DNA of 64,000 nucleotides from Pseudarthrobacter sp. IC2-21 (GTDB lineage: Bacteria > Actinomycetota > Actinomycetes > Actinomycetales > Micrococcaceae), in assembly GCF_034048115.1 (NCBI RefSeq), contig NZ_CP139145.1, forward strand, positions 2,976,001-3,040,000, in the 5' to 3' direction. Shown piece by piece: positions 53,639-64,000 of this stretch (position 1 is its first letter; each line of letters begins with the position of its first letter). Below the pieces are notes generated by a model. The model did not search any database. It had not been told where the DNA came from and worked only from the letters and a program-made list of their open reading frames with translations. The translations under genes and the position numbers were made by a program.

Positions 53639-54607
53639 GTGATTGTCGAGCTGCGGATTTGTGTGCCCGAAGGACTGTCAGCAGTAGCATTGCAGGCTTG
53701 CCGGGACCAGGTGGGAACGGCTGAAACAGCGTTCTTCCCCGGGGCGTCCGTAGCTCCGAAGGGCGACCTGATCGAGGTGCAGGTGGCCAGGGAATCGGTG
53801 GAGGAACTGATCGAGAAGCTCCAGGTCCTCAAGGTGCAGGAGGTGGGCTCCATTGTCATCGCCACGCCCGAGCTGGTGTTGTCCCGCCGGGCGGAGGAAG
53901 CGGAATCCGTGGCGCCCGGGGACGGCGCGGATGCCATGATCTGGGACGAAGTCAGCCATCAGACGGGTGAGGACTCCCGGCTCACGTGGAGCTACCTTGC
54001 CTTCCTGGTGCTGGCCACCCAGCTCGCAGCCATCGGCATCGTGACGAATTCCACCATTGCCATTGTCGGGGCCATGGCCGTGGGCCCCGAGTTCGGTCCC
54101 CTGGCTGCCCTGGCCGTGGCACTGGTGAGGCGGCAATGGACCCTGGGGCGCCGCGCGGCCGTGGCGCTGGCCGTGGGCTTCCCTGTGGCCATGCTGCTGG
54201 CAGCCCTGACCGCATGGCTGTCCATCCCCCTGGGCCTCTTCCCCACCGATGCACTGGACACCGGGTCCGCCGTCGAGTTCATTTACCACCCCGGGCCCTA
54301 CTCCCTGATTGTGGCGGTCCTGGCCGGAACCGCCGGGATGCTGTCCGTCATCAGCCGCCGTTCGGCTGCCCTGATCGGCGTCTTTATCTCGGTCACCACG
54401 GTCCCGGCCGCAGGGTTCGTTGCGGTGGCTCTGGTCCTTGGCGAGTACCAGAAGGCCGCCGGCTCGGCCCTGCAGCTGCTGGTCAACCTCGTGGGCATCG
54501 TGGCGGCGGCCTTCGCCGTCCTGGTGTTCTACCGGCTCATTTCCCGGCGGCTCCCCGAGGCCACGGCCAAGCGCCTCAAGTGGCAGCGTGCCCGGACCCT
54601 CGGTTAG
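53639..54607 (+). CDS. DUF389 family membrane protein
   Basis: Encodes 322 residues from GTG 53639, preceded by GGGAG. The first 90 residues are a ferredoxin-like cytoplasmic domain (VIVELRICVPEGLSA). About six membrane segments follow, with the DUF389 hallmark IVGAMAVGPEFGPLAALAVALVRR. Function is unknown; the family appears near potassium or metal transporters elsewhere. It is divergent from the acyltransferase gene. Confidence 0.88.
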   Translation: MIVELRICVPEGLSAVALQACRDQVGTAETAFFPGASVAPKGDLIEVQVARESVEELIEKLQVLKVQEVGSIVIATPELVLSRRAEEAESVAPGDGADAMIWDEVSHQTGEDSRLTWSYLAFLVLATQLAAIGIVTNSTIAIVGAMAVGPEFGPLAALAVALVRRQWTLGRRAAVALAVGFPVAMLLAALTAWLSIPLGLFPTDALDTGSAVEFIYHPGPYSLIVAVLAGTAGMLSVISRRSAALIGVFISVTTVPAAGFVAVALVLGEYQKAAGSALQLLVNLVGIVAAAFAVLVFYRLISRRLPEATAKRLKWQRARTLG

Positions 54608-54633
54608 CGGGACCGGGGATCCCTCCGGCCACG

Positions 54634-56172
54634 CTACGCCCGCGCCCCACCCGGCACGAGAAGCCCGCGCAACGTCTGGATAGTATCGGCCTCCGCCGCC
54701 GTTTTGTCGTCCCGGTAGCGCTTCACCCGGGCGAACCGGAGGGCGATTCCGCCGGGATAGCGCGAGGACTGCTGCACACCGTCGATGGCGATCTCCACCA
54801 CGGTGACAGGATCCACCCAGACGGTGCCCGCCGTGCGCCGCACCTCGAGCTCCTGGAACCTCTCCGTCTGCCAGCGCAGCAGCGCGTCGGTGAGGCCCTT
54901 GAACGTCTTGCCCACCATCACATAGCCGCCGGGTTCACCGAACTCGCCGGCGGGGTCCAGGGCACCGAGATGCACATTCGACAGCAACCCGGCGCGCCGG
55001 CCCGAACCCCACTCGCAGGCAAGAACCACCAGATCGTAGGTCAGCACCGGCTTCACCTTGATCCAGTTCGAACCACGCCGGCCGGCAGCGTAGGCCGACC
55101 CCACCGCTTTCACAACCACGCCCTCATGACCCGCCGCGAGCGCCTCGCGGGACACTCGTTCGGCCACAGCGGCGTCCGCCGTGATCTCTCCCGGAATCCG
55201 GTAGTCGGGGGCGATGCGCCCGAGCAGGCCGAGGCGCGTGGACAGCGGCTCATCGAGCAGGTCGCGCCCGTCGAGGTGCAGGACGTCGAAGAACCACGGA
55301 TGGAGCACCGCCGTCCGCGCAGCGTCCGCCCCGAAACGCGACATGGTTTCCTGGAAAGGCCGCGGACCGCCGTCCTCGTCGAGGGTGAGGGTCTCGCCGT
55401 CGAGAATCACATCCTGCACGGGCAGCCCGCGCACCACCTCCACCACCTCCGGCAGCCGGTGGGTCACCTCGGCCAGGGTGCGGGTGAAGATGCGGACATT
55501 CCCGCCGAGGCGATGGACTTGGATGCGGGCGCCGTCGAGCTTGTATTCCACGGACGCTTCCCCGGTAACCTCCAGCGCCTCACTGGTGCTGGCCGCGGTG
55601 GCGGCGAGCATGGGCAACACGGGGCGCCCGACGACGAGGCCCACGGCGTCCAATTGGGCTGCGGTGCCCGTGATGGCCAGCAGAGCCGTCCCGCCGAGAT
55701 CCCCCGACAGCATGGCCGCGCGGCGGACTGCGTCCACCGGCTTGTCGGCGGCGCGGGCTACCGCGTCCGTCAGCACCCCCGCCAGGGCACCGGTGCGCAG
55801 CTCCCCCAGCAGCACCCCGGCGATGAAGGCCTGCTCACCTTCGGTGGCCGCCGCCGTGAGCCCCCGGAGGGTCGAGGCACGCTCCGCGGCTGACCCCGCG
55901 CCGCCCGCGGCGAGCAGCCGATCCAGGGCGGCGTCAAGATCGGACACGGTAAGGCCCGGTTCGGTGGCCGGTTCACCCATGGCCGCCGACATGCCGCGCC
56001 AACCGACGCCAACCCTGCCCTGGCGCGGCCGGGCCGTCAGCAATCCGACCACGGTGGGGATGTCCCCCGGTTCGAGGCGGCGCAGCAGGTCAGCCAGTGC
56101 TTCGACCTTCGCGAGCCGGGAGCGCGTGGACGTGACGGCCTGGGTTGTTCTCACGAGCTCATCGAGCAGCAT
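54634..56172 (-). CDS. ATP-dependent DNA ligase (LigB-like)
   Basis: About 512 residues from ATG 56172. The N-terminal domain (residues 1-170) precedes the adenylation domain with the nucleophile lysine 211 in EYKLDGARIQVH, and a C-terminal OB fold with KVKPVLTYDLVVLACEWGSGRR. This is the length and layout of mycobacterial LigB. Such ligases seal nicks, perhaps in repair. Upstream readings of the frame overlap the divergent reductase gene and are not real. Confidence 0.9.
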   Translation of the reverse strand: MLLDELVRTTQAVTSTRSRLAKVEALADLLRRLEPGDIPTVVGLLTARPRQGRVGVGWRGMSAAMGEPATEPGLTVSDLDAALDRLLAAGGAGSAAERASTLRGLTAAATEGEQAFIAGVLLGELRTGALAGVLTDAVARAADKPVDAVRRAAMLSGDLGGTALLAITGTAAQLDAVGLVVGRPVLPMLAATAASTSEALEVTGEASVEYKLDGARIQVHRLGGNVRIFTRTLAEVTHRLPEVVEVVRGLPVQDVILDGETLTLDEDGGPRPFQETMSRFGADAARTAVLHPWFFDVLHLDGRDLLDEPLSTRLGLLGRIAPDYRIPGEITADAAVAERVSREALAAGHEGVVVKAVGSAYAAGRRGSNWIKVKPVLTYDLVVLACEWGSGRRAGLLSNVHLGALDPAGEFGEPGGYVMVGKTFKGLTDALLRWQTERFQELEVRRTAGTVWVDPVTVVEIAIDGVQQSSRYPGGIALRFARVKRYRDDKTAAEADTIQTLRGLLVPGGARA

Positions 56173-56235
56173 GGCAACAGTCTGCCACGGCCGCCGGGTC
56201 TGGACAGCGCGGGAACACCGTTCCAGACTTGGTGG

Positions 56236-56838
56236 ATGGGTATCATCGTCGCTAACCTGTTCATCACCCTCGACGGCGTCTACCAGGCGCCCGGCGGCCG
56301 CGAAGAAGACCCGGAAGGCGGTTTCGCCTACGGGGGATGGCAGGCCCCGGTGTCCGACGAGGAGGCCGGCGCAGCCATCGGCGAGGAAATCAACCGGATC
56401 GACGCCCTGCTCCTGGGACGTAAGACCTACGATATCTTCGCCGCCTACTGGCCCCACCAGACCGACGAGATCGGCGGCATCCTCAATAGCGTGCCAAAGT
56501 TCGTTGTTTCCAGCACTCTGACGGAGCCGGGCTGGGCGGGCACCACCGTGCTGCCGGACGCCGCGGCCGCGGGCCGGCTCCGCGAGGAATACGGCCAGGT
56601 GCACATGTTCGGCAGCGGCGCCCTCATCCGTTCACTGCTCGAGGCTGACGTGCTGGACCGCCTCCACCTCTGGCTTTATCCGGTCACCCTGGGGCAGGGC
56701 AAGCGCCTCTTCGATGCCGGGACCATCCCCGCCACCTTCCGCCTCGCGGAGCCGGCCCGATCCTTCCCGAAGGGTGCGGTGTCACTGGTCTACGAACGCG
56801 CGGGCGGCGTCGAGACGCGGGACATGGCGGACACTTAA
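56236..56838 (+). CDS. RibD C-terminal/dihydrofolate reductase-like protein
   Basis: Encodes 200 residues. Residues 1-180 form a RibD_C fold: IIVANLFITLDGVYQAPGG, LLLGRKTYDIFAAYW, then SVPKFVVSSTL and MFGSGALIRSLLEADVLDRLHLWLYPVTLGQGKRLF. Such proteins reduce pteridine- or riboflavin-like substrates with NADPH; the substrate here is unknown. It is divergent from the ligase gene and convergent with groEL across a shared terminator. Confidence 0.88.
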   Translation: MGIIVANLFITLDGVYQAPGGREEDPEGGFAYGGWQAPVSDEEAGAAIGEEINRIDALLLGRKTYDIFAAYWPHQTDEIGGILNSVPKFVVSSTLTEPGWAGTTVLPDAAAAGRLREEYGQVHMFGSGALIRSLLEADVLDRLHLWLYPVTLGQGKRLFDAGTIPATFRLAEPARSFPKGAVSLVYERAGGVETRDMADT

Positions 56839-56860
56839 GGGCCGCGGTCGCGGGTACACA

Positions 56861-56895
56861 AAAAACCGGCCCAGCCGAGGCTGGACCGGTTTTTG
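56861..56895. terminator. bidirectional terminator between the reductase gene and groEL
   Basis: AAAAACCGG, CCAGC, a short loop, GCTGG and CCGGTTTTT, i.e. an interrupted stem flanked by A and T runs. It serves convergent genes on both strands. Confidence 0.85.
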
Positions 56896-56907
56896 TGTGA
56901 CCATCAG

Positions 56908-58530
<1,623 letters not shown>

Positions 58531-58596
58531 TCAAGACAGAACCCCGTGCAGCTGACCAGCGGAATGCATGGTCAGCGGCACGGGGATCCAAAAGAG

Positions 58597-58890
58597 TTAC
58601 TTTACGACGATCGCCAGAACGTCGCGGGCGGAGAGCACGAGGTACTCGGTGCCGCCGGTCTTGACTTCGGTTCCACCGTACTTGGAGTAGATAACAACGT
58701 CGCCAACAGCAACGTCCACCGGAACGCGGTGGCCGTCTTCGAAGCGGCCGGGGCCTACTGCAACAACTTCACCCTCCTGCGGCTTCTCCTGTGCGGAGTC
58801 CGGGATAACCAGGCCGGAAGCCGTGGTCTGCTCGGCTTCGAGCGGGCGGACAACAATACGATCCTCAAGAGGCTTAATAGAGACCGACAC
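58597..58890 (-). CDS. groES: co-chaperonin GroES
   Basis: About 97 residues from GTG 58890, which has AAGGAGAGG five bases upstream. The sequence [45 protein letters not shown] is typical GroES, including the mobile loop. It forms the heptameric lid of GroEL. The upstream region carries two CIRCE operators. Confidence 0.96.
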   Translation of the reverse strand: MSVSIKPLEDRIVVRPLEAEQTTASGLVIPDSAQEKPQEGEVVAVGPGRFEDGHRVPVDVAVGDVVIYSKYGGTEVKTGGTEYLVLSARDVLAIVVK

Positions 58891-59003
58891 TCGGACCTCT
58901 CCTTCTACGTCAGCAAAATTCATGGACAGTTGAGCTGCTTCGCCGTGGCTGGCAAACCGTCGTCGCGGTGCCGGCAGCAGCCTGGCGGGCCGCTCTTCAT
59001 GTG

Positions 59004-59030
59004 TTAGCACCCTCCTAGGGAGAGTGCTAA
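59004..59030. promoter_or_regulatory. CIRCE operator 1 upstream of groES
   Basis: TTAGCACCC, nine bases, GAGTGCTAA: one mismatch to the consensus TTAGCACTC-N9-GAGTGCTAA. It lies just downstream of the -10 box. HrcA binding here blocks groESL transcription. Confidence 0.95.
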
Positions 59031-59035
59031 TGACG

Positions 59036-59064
59036 ACTCTATGTATTCGTTAGCACTCGGTCAA
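59036..59064 (-). promoter_or_regulatory. groESL promoter
   Basis: On the - strand, -35 TTGACC (59059-59064), spacer of 17 bases, -10 TAGAGT (59036-59041). Both boxes are close to the consensus for the housekeeping sigma factor, and the -35 lies within the second CIRCE element. Confidence 0.85.
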
Positions 59065-59076
59065 GGCGAGTGCCAG
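59050..59076. promoter_or_regulatory. CIRCE operator 2 upstream of groES
   Basis: TTAGCACTC, nine bases, GAGTGCCAG: the left arm is perfect and the right arm has two mismatches. It overlaps the -35 box of the groESL promoter, so HrcA would compete with RNA polymerase. Confidence 0.88.
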
Positions 59077-59183
59077 AATTACGTCCTCGGTGGACAAGTT
59101 CGACGCTTTTAATCCACACCCGGTCCCGCAGACTCGCACCGACCGTCCTACGTGATGGCGGCCCAGGTTCGGATAATGGCCTG

Positions 59184-60314
59184 ATGGACAGTAACAGCAC
59201 CCCCAGCCCATCCGACGGCGCTCCGTCACCGCTGCCGCCAGCATCATTCCCGTCCAGGATGGCCCTGCTCTGGACGGACAGCCTGGGCAGGGCCGCGGTC
59301 CGCTCCATCCAGGTACTGGCCGTGGGCGCGGTGGCCTGGGCTGCGGTCGCGGCCGCAACCCGCGTCCCGCTGGTCACCACTCCTGTTCTGATAGCCCTGA
59401 TCCTGGCGTCTGCCATGGCACCCGTGGTCCGCTGGCTCGCAGGCCACGGCTGGCCGCGTGCCCTGGCCGTCCTCTCCTCGTTCCTGGTGATCCTCGCCGT
59501 CGCAGCCGGAGTGATCGGGGGAATCGTGACTCTGGTCCGGCAGCAGTCCAGCGCTCTTGCCGTCCGCGCCGAAGCGGGCATCGCGGAGCTCCAGAAGACC
59601 ATCACCACCGGCCCGCTGCCCTTCTCCAGGGATCAGATCAATGCTGCCCAGAGTGAATTCCAGAAGTTCCTCTCCGGCGGAAGCCTGGGAGCCGATGCCC
59701 TCACGGGCCTGAGGACGGCCGGGGAGATAGCCGCCGGCACCGTCCTCACAGCCGTGATCCTGTTCTTTTTCCTCAAGGACGGAGAGAGGATCCGGAACTT
59801 CCTCATCGGGTTCCTTCCGGCCGACCGCCGCGGCACCGCGCACCTGGCTGCCGAACGCAGCCTCCTGGTGCTGGGCGGGTATGTGCGTGGAACCTTGATC
59901 ATCGCCGCGATCGACGCCGTCATGGTCCTGGCGGGATTGCTGATCCTGCGCGTTCCCCTGGCACTGCCCCTGGCGGCGGTGGTCTTCCTCGGCGGGTTTG
60001 TGCCCATCATCGGGGCCACCGCAGCCGGCAGCCTGGCGGTCCTCGTGGCCCTGGTGGAAAACGGCCCCGTGCCTGCGCTGCTGGTGCTGATCATCCTGGT
60101 GGTGGCCAACCAGTTCGAACACCACATCCTGCAGCCGTTCTTCATGGGCAGGGTGCTGCGGATCCACGGGCTGGTGATCATTCTTGCCCTGGCGGCAGGG
60201 GCAACCCTGGCCGGCGTCATCGGCGCCTTGCTCGCGGTGCCGCTCACCGCCGTCGGCTGGACCATCTACCGGACGCTGGCCGGGAACCGGGCCACAGGCC
60301 AGGAGCAGGACTAG
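59184..60314 (+). CDS. AI-2E family membrane transporter
   Basis: About 376 residues from ATG 59184; the upstream reading lacks a site and overlaps the groES control region. A Pro/Ser-rich N-terminus precedes six to eight membrane segments, with the family regions LPFSRDQINAAQSEF, ILFFFLKDGERIRNFL and NGPVPALLVLIILVVANQFEHHILQPFFMG. Proteins of this family act as Na+/H+ antiporters or autoinducer exporters; the substrate is unknown. It is convergent with the phospholipase D family gene. Confidence 0.85.
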   Translation: MDSNSTPSPSDGAPSPLPPASFPSRMALLWTDSLGRAAVRSIQVLAVGAVAWAAVAAATRVPLVTTPVLIALILASAMAPVVRWLAGHGWPRALAVLSSFLVILAVAAGVIGGIVTLVRQQSSALAVRAEAGIAELQKTITTGPLPFSRDQINAAQSEFQKFLSGGSLGADALTGLRTAGEIAAGTVLTAVILFFFLKDGERIRNFLIGFLPADRRGTAHLAAERSLLVLGGYVRGTLIIAAIDAVMVLAGLLILRVPLALPLAAVVFLGGFVPIIGATAAGSLAVLVALVENGPVPALLVLIILVVANQFEHHILQPFFMGRVLRIHGLVIILALAAGATLAGVIGALLAVPLTAVGWTIYRTLAGNRATGQEQD

Positions 60315-61924
60315 AACTCGGTGGTACCGCGCAGCCGGCGCGGGCGGCCGTCCGGATCAACGATGAACCGGTTGATCGGGAGCGCCCAGCGGCGCTGACG
60401 GGGAGATACCGGCTCCGGAGTATGACGGCGCACCTGCCCGGCCGGACGGGGCCCGCGGCGGCCGGCCTGGTGCCATTGATCAAGGGCGTCGGCGGCGGCA
60501 TCCCAGAGCCTGAGAGCGGACGCCGGGTCCTGGAGTTCCGGATCGTCCTGGTCCCGGCCCAGGTGTTCCGCCCAGAGCTCGAGCCGGAGCGACCGGGCCA
60601 GGGGCAGGTCCGTCTGCTGGCCGGCGCCGGTCCCGGAAAGGTCCCGGCTGTCCGCCGTTGTGTCGAGCACGGCGCAGGTCAGTTCGCTGTCGGTGGTCCA
60701 GGACCGGCGGTTGAAGTTATCCGATCCGCAGGTGAACCAGATGTCATCGATGATGCAGATCTTGGCATGGACATAAATGGGCGTGCCGGCACTGTTCTCC
60801 AGGTCGAACACCCCCACCCTGCCCGGCGCCGCCCTGCGCAGCATCCCGATGGCCCGCAGTTGCCCGAGCCGCCTGGGCGGGCCTCCGAGACGCCCGTCGG
60901 AGTCCGGGAACTTCGGAACCACGATGATCACGTTCAGCCCGGGGTTCCGCTTAAGGGCATCCGCGATGCCCGCTGCCACCTCCGTCGACCACAGGTACTG
61001 ATCCTCGATGTAGATCAGCGAACGGGCCCGGGCGAACGCTTTCGCATAGGCGCGCGCAATGCTTCGCTCGCCGAAAGGCGCGAACGGGAACGGCGGCCGC
61101 TTCACCCCGTAGGTCCGCAGCAGCTGCACCGAGTGCGGGCCGGCAGGCGGCGGGGGCGGTGCAACCTCCGGGAGCGGCTCGGGATGCCGTGGCATACGGG
61201 CCAGGCGTTGCAACAGCATCCGGTACGGAGTGCGCCGGTCCAGGGGGTGCGGATCGTTCCACCGTTCGGCGAAGACTTCCAGCACATCAGCCACCACCGG
61301 CCCGCGCAGTTCGAGGGCGGCATCGTGCCACGGAGGCCGCTTCCCGTACCGCGAGTCCATGCTGACCGCTTGCGGATCTCCCTGATGCCGGGCATCATCC
61401 CGGCGGCTGTGGGAAAGGTCCAGGCCGCCCACGAACGCGACGTCCCGGGACGGATTGTCGCGGTGGCGGATGACGACAAGTTTTTGGTGGTGCGATCCGA
61501 ACATCCGTACCCGTTGGTCCAGCAGCACCTCGCCGCCGGCGTCGTTGATTTCACGGCCCAGAAGCTCGTTTGACCGGCCGCTGATCGGGGCTGACACGCG
61601 TTCGCCGTGGGATCGCCAGACGAGGCCCCGCACCTCCACCCCTGCACGGGCCAGCCGCGCCAGCAGGTCGCCGATCGACGGCCCGCCGGCCAGCAGTTGC
61701 TCGTCGGCGTCGCCCCGCCAGTCGGTAAACCACACACGGTCTCCGGCCTGCAGGGCCGTCAGTTCCTCATGCAACCGGGCGAAGTAGGTGGCCCCGTGAA
61801 TGAGGGGCCGCACGAGGTTGCCCTCCGACCAGGACGGCGATGCCGGTCCGCCGGCCTGCACGGCTGAGTACGGGTTTCCCCGCTCGGCCCGGCTCAGGAA
61901 CCACGTACCGGAATCGCTGTCCAT
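60311..61924 (-). CDS. phospholipase D family protein
   Basis: About 537 residues from ATG 61924, with AAGGAG five bases upstream (TTG 61927 also possible). Two HxK motifs mark the PLD active site: SHHQKLVVIRHRD and the later VHAKICIIDDIWFTCGSDNFNRR. It lacks a signal peptide, so it probably acts at the cytoplasmic side as a phosphatidyltransferase or nuclease-like enzyme. It is not clsA-like in its N-terminus. Function beyond the family is unknown. Confidence 0.88.
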   Translation of the reverse strand: MDSDSGTWFLSRAERGNPYSAVQAGGPASPSWSEGNLVRPLIHGATYFARLHEELTALQAGDRVWFTDWRGDADEQLLAGGPSIGDLLARLARAGVEVRGLVWRSHGERVSAPISGRSNELLGREINDAGGEVLLDQRVRMFGSHHQKLVVIRHRDNPSRDVAFVGGLDLSHSRRDDARHQGDPQAVSMDSRYGKRPPWHDAALELRGPVVADVLEVFAERWNDPHPLDRRTPYRMLLQRLARMPRHPEPLPEVAPPPPPAGPHSVQLLRTYGVKRPPFPFAPFGERSIARAYAKAFARARSLIYIEDQYLWSTEVAAGIADALKRNPGLNVIIVVPKFPDSDGRLGGPPRRLGQLRAIGMLRRAAPGRVGVFDLENSAGTPIYVHAKICIIDDIWFTCGSDNFNRRSWTTDSELTCAVLDTTADSRDLSGTGAGQQTDLPLARSLRLELWAEHLGRDQDDPELQDPASALRLWDAAADALDQWHQAGRRGPRPAGQVRRHTPEPVSPRQRRWALPINRFIVDPDGRPRRLRGTTEF

Positions 61925-62093
61925 CAAGGCTCCTTCGTCCAGGCCATGCCGCTAGTGTCCGGTCTTCAAAGTAGCTTATGCCCGTGCAGGATTGCCGTTA
62001 GTGTCGTAACTGACCGGGAGATCCGGCCGCACGATGTCCTCCCGAAACCGACGAAGCCCTGAACAATGACTCTCCTGGGAACGGAGCTATTTC

Positions 62094-63689
62094 ATGTCTG
62101 AGCACAGCAACACCACGTCCCGGCCCGCCGTCGGCAGCGTCCCTTTGCCGGGTTCGGAACGTCCGCCCGCCGAACGGATCCAGGCCGCGCACGGTCCCGC
62201 CGATCCTTCCCGCAGGATTGAGGTGACCGTGATCCTGCGCCGTCGGGAACCGCTGACGCAGATGCCTGCCGAACCGATGTCCCGCGAGGAGCTCGCAGCC
62301 GGCCATGGAGCCGCCACCGCGGATCTGCGGCTTGCCACCGACACGTTCACCCGGCTCGGAGCCGAAATCCTCGACGCCGACCCCGCCGCCCGCCGGTTGC
62401 GGCTGGCCGGAACCGTCGAGCTGCTGAGCCGTATCTTCGGCACCAGCCTGGAGGAAGTGACCAGCAGTGGCCCCCATGGTCACGACGTCACCCACCGGCA
62501 CCGGACCGGAAGCCTGACAATCCCGGCGGAACTGGAGGGAATCGTTACGGCGGTGCTGGGCCTTGATGACCGGCCCCAGGCGCGTGCCCAGTTCCACGCC
62601 ATCCCGCTGACCGCCGCCCGCACCAGCTACACCCCGCCCGAGCTGGCACGGATCTACAACTTCCCGGCGGGCGCGGACGGCAGCGGCCAGGGCGTGGCCA
62701 TCATCGAACTCGGCGGCGGCTTTGGCCAGGATGACCTGGACACCTATTTCGCAGGTCTGGGAATCACCGGACCCCGCGTCACCGCCGTTGGCGTCGACGG
62801 AGCCGTCAACCATCCCGGGCAGGACCCCACCGGGGCAGACGGGGAAGTGCTGCTCGACATCGAAGTGGCCGGCGCGTTGGCCCCGAAGGCGGACATCCTG
62901 GTCTACTTCGCCCCGAACACCGACGCCGGGTTCCTGGACGCCATCATCAACGCCTCCCATGCAACCCCGACGCCGGCGGCGATCAGCATCAGCTGGGGCC
63001 AGAGCGAGGATGCCTGGACCGCGCAGGCCCGGACAGCCTTTGACCAGGCCCTGGCCGACGCTTCAGCCCTTGGTATTACCGTCACAGCCGCGGCCGGGGA
63101 CAACGGAAGTAGCGACGGCGCGACGGACGGCAAAGACCACGCCGACTTCCCGGCCTCCAGCCCGCACGCGCTGGCCTGCGGCGGAACCCGCCTCGACGCG
63201 GACACGGCCACGGGAACGATCAGCTCCGAAACCGTCTGGAACGACGGGCCGCACTCAGCCACAGGAGGTGGTTACAGCGACACTTTCCCGGCCCCGGCCT
63301 GGCAAAACGGGCTGGCAGCCCGCACCCGCCGCCACAAACCGGCGCCCAGACCCGCCCCGGGGAGCCACGGCCGCGGGGTCCCGGACGTCAGCGGTGTCGC
63401 TGACCCGCAGACGGGCTACAAAGTCAGAGTGGACGGCAAGGACATGGTCATCGGCGGAACGAGCGCCGTCGCACCCCTCTGGGCTGCACTGATTGCGCTG
63501 CTTGCCCAGTCAACCAACCGGCACTTCGGGCAGATTCAGCCCCTGCTCTACAGCCGAAAGGCCGGGTTCCGTGACGTCACCTCCGGAAACAACGGCACCT
63601 ACCAGGCAGCTTCCGGCTGGGATCCGTGCACCGGTCTCGGCAGCCCCGACGGGACGGCACTGTTGGCGGCCATCACATCCGGCCACTGA
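62094..63689 (+). CDS. S53 family (sedolisin/kumamolisin) peptidase
   Basis: Encodes 531 residues; ATG has CGGAG seven bases upstream. A propeptide of about 180 residues (Pro-kumamolisin-like) precedes the catalytic domain. The catalytic Glu251 and Asp255 lie in GEVLLDIEVAG, the oxyanion aspartate in AAGDNGSSDG and the nucleophile Ser457 in GGTSAVAPLWA. The C-terminal YRDVTSGNNG-like region forms a calcium-binding site. No signal peptide is visible, unusual for an acid endopeptidase of this family. Confidence 0.92.
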   Translation: MSEHSNTTSRPAVGSVPLPGSERPPAERIQAAHGPADPSRRIEVTVILRRREPLTQMPAEPMSREELAAGHGAATADLRLATDTFTRLGAEILDADPAARRLRLAGTVELLSRIFGTSLEEVTSSGPHGHDVTHRHRTGSLTIPAELEGIVTAVLGLDDRPQARAQFHAIPLTAARTSYTPPELARIYNFPAGADGSGQGVAIIELGGGFGQDDLDTYFAGLGITGPRVTAVGVDGAVNHPGQDPTGADGEVLLDIEVAGALAPKADILVYFAPNTDAGFLDAIINASHATPTPAAISISWGQSEDAWTAQARTAFDQALADASALGITVTAAAGDNGSSDGATDGKDHADFPASSPHALACGGTRLDADTATGTISSETVWNDGPHSATGGGYSDTFPAPAWQNGLAARTRRHKPAPRPAPGSHGRGVPDVSGVADPQTGYKVRVDGKDMVIGGTSAVAPLWAALIALLAQSTNRHFGQIQPLLYSRKAGFRDVTSGNNGTYQAASGWDPCTGLGSPDGTALLAAITSGH

Positions 63690-63746
63690 CCGGGCAGCTT
63701 GTTCGCGGGGCGCCGGACCGCGGAAGCAGGCCGGCGCGGGACGGCG

Positions 63747-64000
63747 TTACCGGCCGGCGAGGTCCTCGAAGTCCACGTCTTCGTCGCCGTCGTCCCCTTC
63801 ATCAGCGGCGCCCCGGTTGAGGTAGAGGATGACGGAGCCGCCCGCGGCAGCGAGCAGCGAAATCACCAGCAGGATGATGCCGCCCACGCGGGCCCCGGAG
63901 TACAGGTCCCGGATCTGCCGGGCTTCGTCGGTGGCGTCCTGGATGTCCTTGCCGCCCACGGAATAGACAGTGGCGTTAAAGGTGTCCAGGAAGAAGATGA
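63747..64000 (-). CDS. C-terminal end of a membrane protein, partial
   Basis: The frame is open to the window edge (a GTG at 63959 is internal). The visible part has FFLDTFNATVYSVGGKDI, then a helix ATDEARQIRDLYSGA, one membrane segment (VGGIILLVISLLAAAGGSVILYL) and an acidic tail GDDGDEDVDFEDLAGR. So a larger protein with an outside domain and C-terminal anchor is likely. I do not recognise the family. Confidence 0.65.
   Translation of the reverse strand, partial: IFFLDTFNATVYSVGGKDIQDATDEARQIRDLYSGARVGGIILLVISLLAAAGGSVILYLNRGAADEGDDGDEDVDFEDLAGR

Noticed and set aside
56173..56604. N-terminal extension of the DNA ligase
   Set aside because: It overlaps the divergent reductase gene, and the ligase N-terminal domain begins at ATG 56172.

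Overview
The window looks like a chromosome segment of a high-GC Gram-positive actinobacterium, most likely an Arthrobacter/Pseudarthrobacter-type member of the Micrococcaceae. The basis is the high GC, frequent GTG/TTG starts, and a chromosomal gene order (FmdB-like Ruc, 5-formyl-THF cyclo-ligase, galU, rimJ-like, sepX) that matches the Mycobacterium Rv0991c-Rv0996 neighbourhood. Family assignments come from reading motifs and from memory of protein families; no database search was possible.

Positions 1 to about 31.4 kb appear to be the right-hand part of an integrative and conjugative element (ICE) whose left end lies outside the window. It opens with a BREX type 2 (Pgl) phage-defence cassette on the + strand: the C-terminal part of pglX, then pglY, pglZ, brxD and brxHI, all translationally coupled. 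From 11.2 to 26.2 kb the - strand carries the transfer module. In transcription order this is a sigma-70-like protein, a membrane-anchored VirB8-like protein, an NlpC/P60 wall hydrolase, an inserted OLD-type ATPase/Toprim gene with a possible small zinc-ribbon partner, a pilin-like DUF6112 protein, a VirB6/TrbL-like membrane protein, an SCO6880-family protein, a VirB4-type ATPase, a VirD4-type coupling protein, a DUF4913 protein, an ArdC-like metallopeptidase, an SSB and a small CxxxC protein. At 26.3-29.4 kb lies a control and recombination module: two winged-helix regulators, an EspR-like regulator, an excisionase and a tyrosine integrase. Three small - strand genes of unknown function follow. 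A tRNA-Ala(CGC) gene at 31.4-31.5 kb, with its 3' end facing the element, is the probable attachment site. No relaxase is visible.

From 31.5 kb to the end the content is ordinary core genome: sepX, a RimJ-like acetyltransferase, galU, 5-formyltetrahydrofolate cyclo-ligase, Ruc/FmdB, a SAF-domain protein, a very large SF1-helicase-like protein with degenerate ATPase motifs, guaA, a DUF3817 protein, SURF1, a PTS EIIA, glpD, guaB3, an ABC exporter, guaB, an OatA-like acyltransferase, a DUF389 protein, an ATP-dependent DNA ligase, a RibD-type reductase, groEL/groES, an AI-2E family permease, a phospholipase D family protein, an S53 peptidase and a partial membrane protein.

The regulatory signals stand out. 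Two CIRCE operators bracket a clear promoter upstream of groES, and a third CIRCE-like element with one mismatch sits directly at the -10 box of the Ruc/FmdB gene, so all of these are probably HrcA-controlled. In the ICE, a perfect palindrome precedes the regulator-xis-int operon, and another lies between the sigma-like gene and the transfer genes.
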